This document shows positions 63,888 to 64,000 of a DNA stretch of 64,000 bases, in pieces; positions within the stretch are counted from its first letter, which is position 1, and each line of letters begins with the position of its first letter. A program made the position numbers and the translations under genes. Source of the DNA: Arcobacter sp. CECT 8985 (GTDB lineage Bacteria; Campylobacterota; Campylobacteria; Campylobacterales; Arcobacteraceae). The stretch is taken from NCBI RefSeq assembly GCF_004116495.1, contig NZ_PDKC01000008.1:25115-89114 (forward strand), in the 5' to 3' direction. The notes under the pieces were generated by a model. It worked only from the letters and a program-made list of their open reading frames with translations. It was not told where the DNA came from and ran no database searches.

Positions 63888-64000
63888 ATGAATGAGGATT
63901 ATAATAAGTTATCTATACTTTTAATATGTGATGATAATAAAAATATAAAAAAACTTCTAAAGATAATAAAAAATGAGTATAAAACAACAAATATCATTAT
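63888..64000 (+). CDS. Response-regulator receiver domain, 5' fragment
   Basis: An ATG at 63888, with GGGGGAGA eight bases before, opens a frame to the window edge (37 codons). The start reads MNEDYNKLSILLICDDNKN; the hydrophobic strand followed by DD is typical of CheY-like receivers. The rest is outside the window, so its output domain and target are unknown. Confidence 0.7.
   Translation, partial: MNEDYNKLSILLICDDNKNIKKLLKIIKNEYKTTNII

Overview
The window is AT-rich, densely packed chromosomal DNA from a member of the Campylobacterota, most likely of the Arcobacter group. The evidence is the family content and order: an MccA-type sulfite reductase with its dedicated CcsBA haem lyase, HcpA-like Sel1 proteins, a DctPQM TRAP transporter, gltBD, a ferredoxin-ppx-waaC-waaM run, and the gmhA/waaF heptose region. 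The strain assignment is inference. I see no insertion sequences, prophage or CRISPR arrays.

Region 1 (about 1-15000) is a sulfite-respiration operon. It encodes the octahaem cytochrome MccA (seven CX2CH plus one CX15CH haem site), a periplasmic FKBP isomerase, a NrfC/NrfD-type quinol dehydrogenase (MccC/MccD) and a CcsBA haem lyase. These are followed by a HemN-like radical SAM protein, two Cys-rich Sel1 proteins, three NosL-like copper-binding domains in two proteins, a small membrane protein, a MacB/LolD-like ABC transporter and a Cys-bearing polytopic membrane protein. I read the second half as the assembly module for the haem-copper active site of MccA.

Region 2 (15011-18509) is a leftward TRAP transporter (dctM, dctQ, dctP) and a long intergenic region. 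Region 3 (18510-25354) holds gltB, gltD, an inositol-phosphatase-family gene and a 2[4Fe-4S] ferredoxin.

Region 4 (25356-49036) is a lipid A/LPS-core locus. It has heptosyltransferases (waaC, waaF and other GT9 enzymes), an acyltransferase, dgkA, an LtaS-like phosphotransferase, an O-antigen ligase-like protein, several GT4 and GT2 enzymes, a pyruvyltransferase with an Fe-S partner, a GH-like membrane-anchored protein and gmhA. It also carries five kinase-fold proteins, three with a YrbL domain, one of these fused to a thymidylate-kinase-like P-loop domain. Three genes run leftward, and at all three convergent junctions the terminator-like palindrome is built into the abutting or overlapping 3' coding ends.

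Region 5 (49076-64000) is housekeeping: rpmB, a K+ channel, argJ, a DUF465 protein, gyrA, asd, a YqhA-like protein, hemE, a radical SAM protein, three tandem tRNA-Asn genes behind a consensus promoter, an ElaA-like acetyltransferase, a TauE/SafE exporter and an iron alcohol dehydrogenase. It ends with a heavy-metal ATPase and its ArsR/SmtB regulator, then the start of a receiver-domain gene that runs off the right edge.
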